Source of the DNA: Trileptium ribeirensis | Lineage: Eukaryota; Nematoda; Enoplea; Enoplida; Thoracostomopsidae | Length of the DNA stretch: 64,000 nt | NCBI GenBank assembly: GCA_030248225.1 | Contig: JASANE010001648.1 | Coordinates: 34,945-98,944, forward strand | Direction: 5' to 3' | In this document: positions 49,400 to 61,499 of the stretch, piece after piece | Position numbering within the stretch: the stretch's first letter is position 1 | Layout of the letters: each line of letters begins with the position of its first letter | Program-made: the position numbers and the translations under genes | The notes under the pieces: model-generated | What the model was told of the DNA's origin: nothing | The model's input: only the letters and a program-made list of their open reading frames with translations | Databases searched by the model: none

Positions 49400-52355
49400 T
49401 GCGTGATATACAAATTAATTTGGACATGAAGGGATTAACAACAGAACCCAAAAATTCTATAATTGATTAATAAACATCTATACCCTTAGAATGGCCAAAT
49501 AATGTTTTGTCAAGTAGTATTAGCCTTATCCGTCAAAAGGTCAAAGGAACTCAGATTGGTATAACCTAATTGCAAACCAACCATGCCATTGTCAATATCC
49601 TCAGTTTAGGTTAAAATTCTGTGCGTACATTACTATCAGCAATACAAATTGGAAGCTGTCGCAGCCCAACTATCGTATTACGTTGTTTTTCTGACGATAT
49701 AACATATCGCTTTCAAGGCGATTTGGTCTTAGAGGGGGAATCTTTGGTTACGCAATGTCTGCTCGAAATCTAAATAATGCAATTTTAGGAACGCGATAAA
49801 ATGATTTTAAAATATTCTCGATCGTTTCAATGCCATTATTTTGAATATTTTAGTACTGTTGACACCGCCTGCTTTGTTAATTGTCATGCGAGCTTTACAT
49901 TGTAAACTGTATTAATCGTAATTTTGCCAAAGACCACCTGATATTGCACAGTGCCGTAAACAAAAAAGTAAAGTGCTGCTTAAAATTTTCTGATAGAAAG
50001 ATTTCAGCTTAACTAACTCAGCCGACAGCCTGACAAATAATCTCTGGCGAAGCTAGTGTAGAGAACAATAATGCGATTGTTCTTATCTAACGGACAGTTC
50101 CATGAGGCGAAGTGAAAACGTTGATCGTTGCTCGTCTTATACGTCCTCAGATGTCGGTACTATTGCACCGATTCTGAGGTACTACGGCTCATAAGACAGT
50201 ACTACTTGTTAAGGCTTTTACAGATGGTGACCACCGTTTGTAGCTCGAGAACGTGTGCAATGCCGCAAAGCACGAAAACAAAACCGCTTATATAAGGTCA
50301 TAGTTGTGGTATTATGCAGTGTACTGCATTAAATGATGGCTTAATTTATAGTTTTATATATTATAGGAAATAGGTGTGCATAGCCAACAAAACTGAAATG
50401 ATTGTACTGTCAAGCGCAGGGTGTAGTCTATATCCTTACAAAAAATTTAACATGGTTAATGTAACACGGGAGTTACCCGAATTGAAAATTTTAGTTAAGT
50501 TTGAAGAAAAGCCAAACAAAATCCTCAGCCGCCAACTTGCGAAAAATAAGGATATGATGCCTAATGACTGAGAATAATTGGACAAGTCGAGATAAACCTA
50601 AGATCAAAAAGTGTGACTTAAATCTGAGGACGAATAATACTCGATTCAGTAAGCCCAAAGATAACAGTAGGTAGCTTGTAAGCATAGGAGAAACAACTGG
50701 TGCTTCTTTATCGAAGTAATGTTGCACATAACACTGAACACATAGACAACGTTTCGTTACATTAATTCCTAATTATTGGTTTGCTAGAGCCTAGAGTCCA
50801 ACCTAATGTGGACTCGATACCATAGACATTGTATGTAGTACAGCCGGATCTTGCCAATAGTGGCAGTGGCATGTGTTGTAGAGACTTGGCAATTATGCGC
50901 CAAGGCAAGTACTACCAAAACATGATTTTCTAAAACTTCGGCGAAACGAACAAGTAGTTCAAACGTTAGAATAGATCAGAATGAGCACAGTAGTTATGAT
51001 TAGAAAATGCACGATAGTTTATATGCCTTTATTTGCAGAAGATGAGCTTAGCTTGTCGAAATGAAGGTCCGCTAATCATTACCATGTATCACACATGAAC
51101 AAGACTTACATTTGTGACAATCCATGTGGACTTTGTTGAGACAACGGAGTACATTTCTGTCCTGAAACAAATAAAGAATATATGACGCAGATAGGTGCAC
51201 GCATCATCTCGTCTAAGTAATACAATATTATGGGACAAACTTCTGGCAAAGTATGTGATAGTTGAATTCGCCATGAACAGCTGCACGATTGTCTTAAAGT
51301 GGACCAGGAAAGTCTAACTTAAAAACTGAACGCACATTAAGAACTAATGCGGTATCGCCATGACATTGAGAAATGTGACTTTGAAAATAGGAAATCCAAG
51401 CCACGCCGGAATCAAAAAGAATTGAAAGCACTATCGCAGTCTGATTTTCATTTGCTCATTCAGATTGAGTTTGAATAAGCTTGCAGTAGTATTTAAGAAT
51501 AGTCTGTGCACTCAAATTTACATTTTTTGCTCATAATTCGGACCGAAATATCTCAACAAAATCTAAACAGAACATGCACAATAGACTTTTCACAAAAGAC
51601 GCCCTGCCGAAACCGCGACATCGGGCTTCAATAGAGAACCTGAAAGTCAGTCTCTACAAACCTTTTAGCATTACATTACGAAGGGCGGGCTTTATCAGAA
51701 TGTTATGGTATGACCGAATTCGCTGCTTACTTGTCTAGTTAGCTTGCAACAGGTTCTCTTAAACTTAATTGTCGACAATAATGTGAAGTTGTCATCGTAA
51801 CATTCTGAGAGTCCGAAATTATAAAAAGTGCTTTGCTTCCGTCAGCGCCGTTCCGCCCCCATACATCCATACCCCCAATTGTGGGTGCCTCAGATGTTAT
51901 AAGTAGGTCTCCCGACTGAATTTTCGTGCATTTTACAAATTGAAAAATATTGCATATAAAACTTTAAAAATGTTGTGGCAAGTTAGTGTTGTTAGTGTTG
52001 TTTTCGCTTGAAATCAAAAAAGCTCGGGAACTGCAAAAATTTGAGAAGTTGTGAAACATATTTTTCGCCAAATTAACTTTGTTTAAATTACACTTAAGAA
52101 ACAGGAGACTGGAGCAGTGCATTTTCCCGCCGCAAATCAAGCTGGTCGGACATCCCATTTGTTTTTCCTCAGATTTCCTCCAATTTTATTTAATTTGCCC
52201 AAAATTTTGTGCGAGCCTTCGCCGCTCCTATATTACCATGTATCTTGTCTTGCACCTAAGATGTGTTTTATCTTAACTCGTCCACCATTCCCTCCCACAG
52301 ATTCAGAATCGATTCCGCAGGCCTGTTGTTGCTACGTAACTTCTCGAATATTTTC
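49400..52355. other. No gene seen
   Basis: Mixed AT-rich sequence. Small frames only, none recognised. Confidence 0.5.
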
Positions 52356-52364
52356 AGAAGGGTC

Positions 52365-52673
52365 CAAGGGCGGATCCACATGGATTCATGTGTCCGGAAC
52401 ATGTATATATACCTAAGTTCGGTCGGCTGAGGTGATATAGATGGTTTTAGCGGGGGTAGGCTATGGGATTAACAAAAACGTTCTTTAGCCTCTCCAATAT
52501 GGCATCATAAATAGTCGTTCCATTCGGTCCAAAATATTTCTAGCAGTGCCGAAATTTTTCACGCGGGGGTACGGCGCCTCTAGAGGGAGGATAAGGGTGC
52601 AGCACCTCGGAGGAATGGGAGGGTTGTTGCGTATCGGGGTCCCTCTCACCATGAAATCTTGCATCCGCCACTG
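52365..52673. mobile_element. hAT-like MITE, 309 bp
   Basis: The ends CAAGGGCGGATCC and, inverted, CAGTGGCGGATGC form a short inverted repeat like the other hAT-type elements here. Flanking 8-mers GAAGGGTC (52357-52364) and GATGGGAC (52674-52681) match at 6 of 8. Non-coding. Confidence 0.65.
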
Positions 52674-52944
52674 GATGGGACCTAGCACATGGTTTGGTGG
52701 TTGGAATTCCTAGGCATGGCCTTGGCATACCACTTTTTTCAATCATAAAATCGGTAAAATTATTGTATAAGTCGTATAATAGTAAAAGCAACCATTTGAC
52801 AGTAAAGTATTAAGTAGCAACCATGTTCTACAGCTAATTTGAAAGCCCGATTTGAAACGACATTTTTGAAGGCCTACTAATTTAAACCTAGACTTTACTG
52901 TATCGGCCGTTTTAAAACGACCCGTTCTGGACAAGTCAGCTTTA

Positions 52945-53611
52945 TGCATCATTTACCTTAAGATGTGTGCAGCAGGACCGGATTTTGTCAAAGTCTGCCG
53001 CGGCTCTAAAGCCATGCTTGACTAGCCGCGAACAGCGAGTGTGACATATTTTGAGCCAAACATAGTAAAGCGATGCTGATAAATTGTCACAAGGGCAGGA
53101 ATTGGCGTTAAAAGTCATAAATATATGACGACAATGGAAAAGCGCAAAAAAATGGAAATTGGTGATATTTATGGTCATATATTCATAGAACATCCTTCCA
53201 GTTAACAATAGCGCAATTTTCATGCATAAAAGAGCGTGGGCAACATAGCTACCAGGTTGGCTTGTAAAAGGCGCTTAAACAAAAAATTTGAAAATAGCGA
53301 TATTTTATTTTACCTGCATTTATGCGTCTTGCGTTAATTACTACTAATATTGCATTTTTGGGTCTAGAGCTAAATATTTTTCCTGTAACACAATCTGCTA
53401 AACTGAATGTAATAAATATTTTTTCTGTAGTCCGTTTCGGCTATCAAACCGTGAGACATAGCCACTCCCGAGTTGTACAAACATAGTAGCATAGCTTATC
53501 TATTTATTTTATTTATGAAGGCCCGGACGTGACTGTGGCTTTTGTCACGAGCCGCAATTGGCTCTGTGACAGAATCCAGCCCTAGGTACACATGTTAAGG
53601 TAAATGATGCA
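52945..53611. mobile_element. Harbinger-like non-autonomous element, copy 1
   Basis: TGCATCATTTACCTTAAGAT at the left is mirrored at the right (inverted TGCATCATTTACCTTAACAT). The inverted similarity continues, with gaps, into GGATT-TGTCA and GCGGCTC. TTA flanks both ends (52942-52944, 53612-53614). A 3-bp TTA/TAA target duplication suggests PIF/Harbinger; there is no transposase to confirm it. It is closely related to the copy at 60466-61143. Confidence 0.8.
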
Positions 53612-54746
53612 TTATTCGACTTATTTCAAGTCTGGAAAAGTCAACGCCGATCGGCTTAGACGCTCCAAGGCAAAGGGACTTTAAATTTCAACATCTTAGT
53701 AGGCAAATTCTACAATAGATCCCGCGCTAATATCCTTCAAGCGAGGGCGAAACGGAAGCATGGTTTCATCTGTAGCTGTCAATATGTCTAATCATGAGTT
53801 AATTTAACATACCGAAACACCTATACGTAGACTAGACTGATCTTGATTCCCTGCACGCAATACATAATCAGAAATATGAAAAATATCTACATATCAGAAA
53901 TTGTTTCATTCACCCTAAACAAATTGAAAGCAACGAAAAAACTCGGAATATTTGTGCGGTCTCTAGATAACCGACTCATGGTATACAGCATAGATGCGAT
54001 CGAACCTATTTGCAATCAACGAAAGGTACATCTCCATAACTTTTGCTATCAAATAGACAAATTTTAATCATTTGAAATGATATATTTATAAACGACCATA
54101 ATTAGGCAACAGTACTGCCATGAGCAAAGAAATATACTTTATATTTAATTAAGATCGCAGTATGTTTTGTGTGAGTCTGATATTGTACCTAGCTCAGCAC
54201 TACGTCCCGGTCGCCGTGCTAAATCGTTGCCCAGCCGTTAAGCCCCATGGTGCTGATCAAGTAAACGGGTCAATTTAAAGGGACTTCTCTGTAACTGTTC
54301 ACAATTTTTCTACTCTAGGCGTCGGTATCGCGTCTGAGTAGTCCAAAGATCAGCATATCAAAAAACTTTGAGTTAAGTTTTAATAACGATTTATTAGATT
54401 AGATCAATAGCTATTAGATCGTATCAATGACTATTAGATTGCTGAATTATTATTACTGTTAGTATTGATTTGTAAAGGTTATTATTGTTTCGTTGCTAAC
54501 AGCTACAGAAGTATTCAGTTAAACCTGATAGTCTGTCAATGTTCAAGACGATGTCAAAAACCTATTTTTAAGTTGATCATAGCGTGCTTATTAAGGCTGA
54601 CATCGACTAACAGTGATACTACTTAAGTGTAGTTCCATCACTTACAATAACAAGGAAACAATGAAAATCAATGTTAAAATGCAAGAGTGTGAGATGCTGC
54701 ATCAAGATGAAAGTCGTAATAAACTGGCTGGGTATTGTGTATATAC

Positions 54747-54813
54747 CTGCATGCAGTGCTACAGTGTTGAGCGACAAGAGATGTGTTTTGTTCAACGACT
54801 TCAATACACCCCT
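54747..54813 (-). CDS. Probable DEG/ENaC channel exon (cysteine-rich)
   Basis: On the minus strand an acceptor (CCAATTTCAG) precedes 67 nt that end at a donor (GCAG|GTATAT). The open frame, entered in phase 1, encodes GCIEVVEQNTSLVAQHCSTA and a further C. Its Cys-x14-Cys-x3-Cys spacing follows the membrane-proximal thumb region of ASIC-type channels, where a Cys and about 15 residues precede the CxC-x3-C block. It lies downstream of the exons at 63.4 and 61.4 kb, in the right order for this family. The exon that should lie between (with C-x3-C and C-x-C) was not found, so membership of the same gene is inferred. Confidence 0.42.
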
Positions 54814-55944
54814 CTGAAATTGGAATATAATGGAACATTATAACGATAAAATATATGAAGCATTTAACAAAATATATTTGCAATGATTTTAGTTACGATG
54901 TTTCATATTGTTATAGGAATACACAGTCGCATTAAAAATTCCATCTGGACACTGTAATTGATAATGAACGGATATCTATAAAAGAAGGTTTAGAATATTC
55001 GCCAACAATTAACTTATCTGAAGGGATACTGCAAAATCTGTCAAATTAAACTTTACATACAAAACGAACGAATTGACGCGCTCAAATATCAGTAACCACT
55101 GAACGCATAAATTTAAAATAATTTAGTCTATTAAAATAGAAACTTTACACTAAAATATGTTAGACTAATAAAGCTTCATAATCACAACAACTGGATTATT
55201 AACCCAAAAGGTGACATAAAGGCAAACAGCAAACATCAATTAATTGGCTTGTGAATTATAGGTGCTACAGCCGGTGGACATCTTAAGCATAATGTATAGT
55301 GACTTTTCATTGACTACCGCATGCGACCTATGCTGTTTGTTAAAAACGTTCATACCATCAAGCGAAATCTTCAAACTAATAGCTCTTGCGAGGAAATTCA
55401 ATCAAGAACATGAACTTAATAACTCCTGCGAAGAAATAACATTATTCTGCAGTGAAACACATTGTCCTGTTTAACCACTGTCCCAAGAATACAAATTTGT
55501 ACTGCAACATCGGTTATAGTTTAGGATAGGATGTGCGGATATCCCTCATTTTTTTCATTAATTGCGTTTAACCCTGGTCATATAATAGTAAAATAAGTTA
55601 ATTCTTGTTAATTTCTATGTCTTCCAGCTCACGAACATGAGTTAAACAATACAGACTTTTAGAACAAATTTAAGTCATATATTTAATGATGCTTTCTGTG
55701 ATATAATAACTAGTATAGTGATGTGATCAAAATATTTTATAGTATACGAGATGTGACATGTTGCAGACGAACACCTAACATCAAGCCAATAACACGTTAC
55801 GGAGCTAATTTTGTGTTTAATGTGCGAAAATTGTGTATATTTCAAAATTATCTTCGATGTTTTTGGTAAAGTTGGTTGTATTTGTATTATGTTTTCACAG
55901 TGCGGATGTTTGTCACACGATAAGATAATACAGTTGAGCTTACT

Positions 55945-56560
55945 GTCTACAAAATAAGATATAAAAACTACTTCTGAGCCAAAACTCAGACTAAGTGTTA
56001 CCGTTATGAATTAGTTTTACCTGCTTGCTTTCCATATTATTTATCAATTGCGCTGGATCTAAATTTTATTTGAATATAAGAAAGAATTGGCAGTAAGCTA
56101 CATGATAAAATATAAAAACTACTTCTGAGCCAAAACTCAGACTAAGTGTTACCGTTATGAATTAGTTTTACCTGTTTGCTTACCATATAATTTATCAATT
56201 GCGTTGGGTCTCAATTTTATTTGAATAGAAGAAAGAATTGACAGTAAGCTACAAGATAAAATATAAAAACTACTTCTAAGCCAAAAACTCAGACTAAGTG
56301 TTACCGTTATGAATTAGTTTTACCTGTTTGCTTACCATATTATTTATCAATTGCGCTGGATCTAAATTTTATTTGAATAGAAGAAAGAATTGACAGTAAG
56401 CTACATGATAAAATATAAAAACTACTTCTGAGCCAAAACTCAGACTAAGTGTTACCGTTATGAATTAGTTTGACCTGTTTGCTTACCATATTATTTATCA
56501 ATTGCGTTGGATCAAAGTTTTATTTCCATATATGAAAGAATTGACAGTAAACACAGTATC
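55945..56560. repeat. 151-bp tandem repeat, four copies
   Basis: Copies are marked by ATAAAAACTACTTCT at about 55961, 56112, 56263 and 56415. They share AGACTAAGTGTTACCGTTAT and the AATTTTATTT-GAA tail. The first three are about 95% alike by eye. The array lies within the presumed introns of the channel gene. On the minus strand, copies 2-4 contain ATG|GTAAGC, a strong donor-like site. Confidence 0.92.
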
Positions 56561-57507
56561 TTACTGTAACATCTTTAGTAATATACAAGTTCCTAGCGTT
56601 CTTTGAACAATCATTGTGAGTATTACAGTAGATTTAAATATAAGGTCACTTTCATACTTTTATCCAATGAACATTTTGCCAACTCGGTATCATGCGGCAA
56701 CGGAAATTTGGGATTATAGCAGCTGCACGAATCACCAGTAACGTTTTGTTTATAGCTCAGTTCGCACGCCTAAAATTAATGGGTCTTTATTGACATGTAG
56801 ATGAAACTGTGAAAGTATGCTAAATATGGTAAAATGGTAAAATTGAATTAGCAGGACACGGAACACAGGTAAAAAGTGTAACACATACTAAATAAATAGC
56901 TTGATTGTCTACTTCAAAAGATTTCTCAAGAAAGCCACATTGGTGCCAATATTCTGTTGCGCTTTGTCAATGTTTAGGGTCGAATAGTTTGCTCGTTGCG
57001 TTATATGTGGGGCACTGAATGTAGGTTTCCTCAAATTAAATGCTCCTTTGCACACAATTTTTTTGCCACGTATGTATCTTCCCAGAATTTATGTGAATCT
57101 TTGAAATTTTGCCACTGATAAGTAATCCATGCTTATTTTGCACTGGGCGTTCTATTTGGGCAGCTCCAATGATTTCCTGCTTAAATTCTTGCAAACTGAT
57201 AGGAATTGGAAATCATAAAATTCGTTCATTTGGGGCTATAGCTCTTAAAAGAAGCATCGGATAAAAAATGAAAACTACCCCTTAATTTCGAGAATTACAA
57301 ACAGACTGGTTTTGGTATTATACAGTTTTTTATCAAAGTAGTTGTTTTCGAGCTATGAATTAAAATATCAAATCTAACCAAAAAAGATACTTTAAAATTT
57401 TGACGATTAATGAGCTTCTTGTTTGTGTAGAGAAAACGATGGTCTTATAGATTATTTAACCTAGATTTCCACCATGGGTTGTTGTGTTGGCACTCACCGC
57501 AGTCTGA

Positions 57508-57832
57508 ACGTAATACAGCGTAAAGACATTGTAACAAGCATTTAATTTCATGAGCATTTCATATTGCCGGAAGGGAGGTAGATAATTTGGACTGTAATTT
57601 CGAAACTCGTGGCTAAGGCCATATTTTATATTCCGAACTATGGCGAGTATATGAACCTCGTGTCATTTAAACGTAATACAGCGTAAAAACATTGTAACAA
57701 GCATTTAATTTCATGAGCATTTCATATTACCGGAACGGAGGTAGATAATTTGGACTGTAATTTCGAAACTCGTGGCTAAGGCCATATTTTATATTCCGAA
57801 CTATGGTGAGTAGATGAGCCTCGTGTCATTTA
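57508..57832. repeat. 163-bp tandem duplication
   Basis: Two nearly identical copies start at 57508 and 57671 with ACGTAATACAGCGTAAA. They differ at only a few positions, so the duplication is recent. No usable frame on either strand. Confidence 0.93.
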
Positions 57833-58847
57833 AATCGGATCACTTACCTAGTGCAAATACTTGGTGATATATACGTTGTGTAACATAACTGAACAGCTGA
57901 AGGGTAGATCAAGACGGCCGAATAGCTCAAAGTGTGTAACTTGATGGGGTATAATGTCCATCATATAGTTCCGAATTTTATGCTTACGTGGTGTCCTATT
58001 GTTGCTATAGACCATTGCTTTAAGCAATTTTACGTTCTATACAACAGGCATAGTCGTTGTTGTACTCAAACGGCTTAACTAATTTTTCTGGAATTATTTT
58101 TACTGAAGCGATTGAAGTTCTGTGTGTAGGTCAACATACATTTTACTGTAAATGCTTCTGTTCGCGAAAGGGAACTACAGAATTTTCATTTAAAGCTGAA
58201 GCTTATTCAAGATCGATTTTAGATTTTGTGTATCACTTGTACCAAATGGCAGGTTACGTGAATTCTCCAATTTTTAATGTCATAAGCAGGGTTTGTGTTT
58301 TGTGAATTTTGCCGCGTAAATACACAATGTGCAAAAAATTTAAGCAGTCGGCAGAAAATTAACACAAAATTTTTCACACTTCTGACATTTTCCTGAGTAG
58401 TAGCAGCGGGTCTTTAAATTTGGAAAGTTTTATCCATGTCATACTTCAAGCATAAGGTCTCGAGGTGTATAATGTAAACTGCAGCAAACTACCACTAAGG
58501 CATTTGTATTTTATATAGAATATATGTAATTATATGTATATATGTATATCTGGCTTCTCCAAATAGGAAGAGCGGGCCAGGTATGCCGACCTCCCCCCAG
58601 TTCATGCCCTCTCGTAAATTTTGGTTTTCTTTCAGTTCAGGCCCCAGATCTACCTGCGCCACAATAACGTTATGAAATTTTTGTGTGAATCGCTAAAAAT
58701 ACGCGATTTTTCCCCGTTTTGGTCAAAAAATCCCCAAATTTTCATTTCCGCAACTAAAAATTTAATTTCCCCTTTTTAAGTAAGTACAATTATAATCAGT
58801 TGCCAAATTAGACATTTTTGACATCTTCTGATCGTTACAGCACTTTA

Positions 58848-58965
58848 TGGTTACCCAGCTCAACTGGAAGACCCAAAAATGAACTCTAGGGGTTCGGTTC
58901 CCCCATTTCCGAGCTGCGGGACTCTCCAGGTCATACCACTTCGGTGTAATTCTGGTACTTTGGTG
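58848..58965 (+). mobile_element. tRNA-derived SINE
   Basis: CAGCTCAACTGGAAGA (about 58856-58871) fits a tRNA A box and GGTTCGGTTCCCCC (about 58890) fits a B box, at tRNA-like spacing. They are followed by a non-tRNA body (GAGCTGCGGGACTCTCCAGG). The 3' end is not clear. The long minus-strand frame across it (58762-59256) is best explained as incidental. Confidence 0.55.
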
Positions 58966-60465
58966 AAGCCAGTATTTTGATATATGAAGCCATATAGAAG
59001 CCATATACAAAGATTTTGAAATATTTGAAATTTTGAAATTTTTTTCGAAGCATATTTGAAATACACACCATGGAAAAATTTTACACAAAATTATATATAT
59101 ATACACCTGATTTTCAAAAAACATCCTGATCATAAGATTCCTGAAGTCTGTTTCTAGTGTGTTTTTTGTCTTTATCCTATTGGACCACATATCCAAGTTC
59201 AGTTTATATTTCAACTCAAAGTCCGGGCACATTTCGGTTCTTTCATGAAAGTTCATTTCCTTTTCCTTACAATAGTATCGCGTTACCCCAGAGCTGATAT
59301 TACTTTTTGTTCATTCTGCCTGTAACTCAGATAGCTACCAATCAGCGTCGTTTACCAAAATCCAGTAAGCAATTAATATATATCGTAGAAGCTAAACTGT
59401 TGCCATGTTTAGATAGCAGGGCCATTACTCTAAGTCGCAACTTCATAATCATATCAAGGCACCGAAAAGTTAGTCCTTACAAATATTTATTTTGGCGTAG
59501 GTTAAACATTATTCAGGGTACAATACGAATATCTACAATGTATTCATCACGGGATAGCCATGTGTCAATCATGAAACATATTGAGTGATAAGTGCTGTCT
59601 CTGTCATGTTTTAACGATATGCGCATAGTTCTTACTGTAATTGCGCAATATTAGGGTAAACAAATTAATATATATGTTTTGAGCTTCTAATGATATTTTC
59701 GGGCCTGTACCACAAAATATTTATGAAATTTTGAGACAAACCACTCTCTCAGTGGCCGTACACAAAAAGTAGAAAAAGTAATTGCATTATTTACATTTGT
59801 TAACACTGAAATATCATTTGTTGCTTCCAAAGGCTGCCTTCGTTTAAACAGTAGTCACCGTGCTCAATTTCGCAGTGCCCTACACCAATTTAATATATGT
59901 TATGTCTGCTTTTGGCTAACCTGGCAAAAATATATAATTCATCCAAATTGATCTCAGAATTTTACTAAAAATTCAACCGCTAACATATTGCAAATTCTCA
60001 ACTTGCTTTCATTTGGATAGCGGAATTTATGCAGAAAGCCCATTAATCTCGTGGTTTAGTTACCGTTTAATCACGGGATTGTAGTTGGGATTTTGTCGCT
60101 TGTTGACACTTCGTATTTATTAATTTAGAAAAGTGCTGTTATACGTTAGATCGCCTTAACATTACGCGCAGGTAGCCTATATGTGCATTATCCGCGGTGT
60201 TTATATTCTCAAAATCACAAACTAAATAGTGCCAATATTTGCGTTTACAATTCTGTCGTAAATCGTAACATTTAGGCAAATGAATAATGGAGATCCGTGA
60301 TCTACAAACGCAATATCAGTAAGCTTGCATTTTCAATTTCGCGCGTTTGTGAGCGTTCTTCAAATAGCATGCCTTATCAGACGACTATGTAGGCAGTTTA
60401 TGAGTGTTATGTATGCGATAATGCGGTTGCGTTGTAAATGAACGTTATTCTTAAATTGGATGTTA

Positions 60466-61143
60466 TGCATCATTTACCTTAAGATGTGTGCGGCAGGGCC
60501 GGATTTTGTCATAGCCTGCCGCGTCTCTAGCTTGGCTAGGCGCGATTAGCTAGTGTGATTTTTTTGGGCCGAGCCAGACACTACAAATATATTAGCTAAT
60601 AGTAAAGCCTGGCTAACAAACTGTTACAAGGGCAGGAATCAGAAATATATGACGACATTGGAAAATCACAAAAAATGGAAATTGGTGCCACATATGGTCA
60701 TATATTCCTAAAACAGCCTTCCAGTTACAATAGTATAATTTTCCTGTATGAAAGAGCGTGTTTTGCACAGCTACTAGATTAGCTTGTAAAAAGCGATTAA
60801 ACAAAAAAATTTGAAAATAGTGATATTTAAGTATTTATTTCAGCTACATTTATTCGTCTTATTTTAAGTACTGCAATTCTTTCATTCTTAGGACCTAGAG
60901 CTAAATAGTTTCTTTGAACCACAATCGGCTAAACTGACAGTAATTGATATTTTTTCAGTAGTCCGTCCCGGATTTTCAAACCCTGAGACATAGCCGCTTC
61001 AGGCTCATACAAACATACTAGCATAGCTTAATTATTTATATTATTTATGAAGGGTCGGAGGCTACGCCTTTTTGTCACGAGCAGCAGTTGGTTCTGTGAC
61101 AGAATTCGGCCCTAGGTGCACACATCTTAAGGTAAATGATGCA
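60466..61143. mobile_element. Harbinger-like non-autonomous element, copy 2
   Basis: Its ends are those of copy 1 (TGCATCATTTACCTTAAGAT and its inverse), and the interior aligns along its whole length. The left flank is TTA and the right flank TAA, a one-base difference in the expected 3-bp duplication. It sits in the intron between the presumed channel exons at 61395-61490 and 54747-54813. Confidence 0.82.
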
Positions 61144-61394
61144 TAAATTCGCAAAGTAGTGAATGAGAAGAGCATGTTTATTTATAGAAAACAGTGACCC
61201 CGTACATAACGAAAAAATGTGATTTGTAGCAGCCATCATGTTTTTAAGTCTTGAAGTACAGTTAACAAAATAACCACACACGCTTGCACTTAAACGTTCA
61301 TTCTGTATCCATTAGTCGTGAAACATACAAAAATGCAAAACCAAAAATTTTCTCTAGTTTTTATAGCATAAACTACACAATTATTATTGCTTAC

Positions 61395-61490
61395 TTGTAT
61401 ACTATAATTGCCTTCGAAATAGAATGGTGCTATTGTTTCAACGTCTTCGATGCATTCGCTGTATGGAAAGCCTAACTTTGTAACCTCGCT
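61395..61490 (-). CDS. DEG/ENaC channel exon (LGFPYSEC segment)
   Basis: On the minus strand an acceptor (CTTTTTTCAG) opens a 96-nt exon that ends at a canonical donor (ATACAA|GTAAGC). It starts and ends in phase 0 and encodes SEVTKLGFPYSECIEDVETI, then APFYFEGNYSIQ. In DEG/ENaC/ASIC channels the palm/knuckle strand '..v..L..PY..C......l.....Y+...C' follows directly after the 'GF...PG' strand. That matches the protein order here: the upstream exon at 63417-63577 also ends in phase 0. The two join cleanly in frame. The encoded part is extracellular. Confidence 0.68.
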
Positions 61491-61499
61491 CTGAAAAAA

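Noticed and set aside
49069..49413. 114-codon minus-strand frame with RRQESNPGRWGG
   Set aside because: This is the typical antisense translation of a tRNA-like SINE promoter, which is visible on the plus strand.
52079..52416. Two overlapping plus frames near 52.1-52.4 kb
   Set aside because: Low-complexity, overlap each other in different frames and run into the MITE at 52365.
57508..57832. Minus-strand IIYLPSGNMKC as the missing channel exon in both 163-bp copies
   Set aside because: A TGA follows directly and no donor precedes it, so it cannot be spliced into an open frame.
58762..59256. 164-codon minus-strand frame
   Set aside because: It overlaps a tRNA-derived SINE with clear A and B boxes, and its residues are low-complexity aromatic/Lys-rich with no domain.
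59838..59910. Possible exon with CEIEHGDYCLNEG on the minus strand between channel exons
   Set aside because: The entry phase does not follow the 61395 exon, the cysteine spacing does not fit DEG/ENaC, and the donor is poor.
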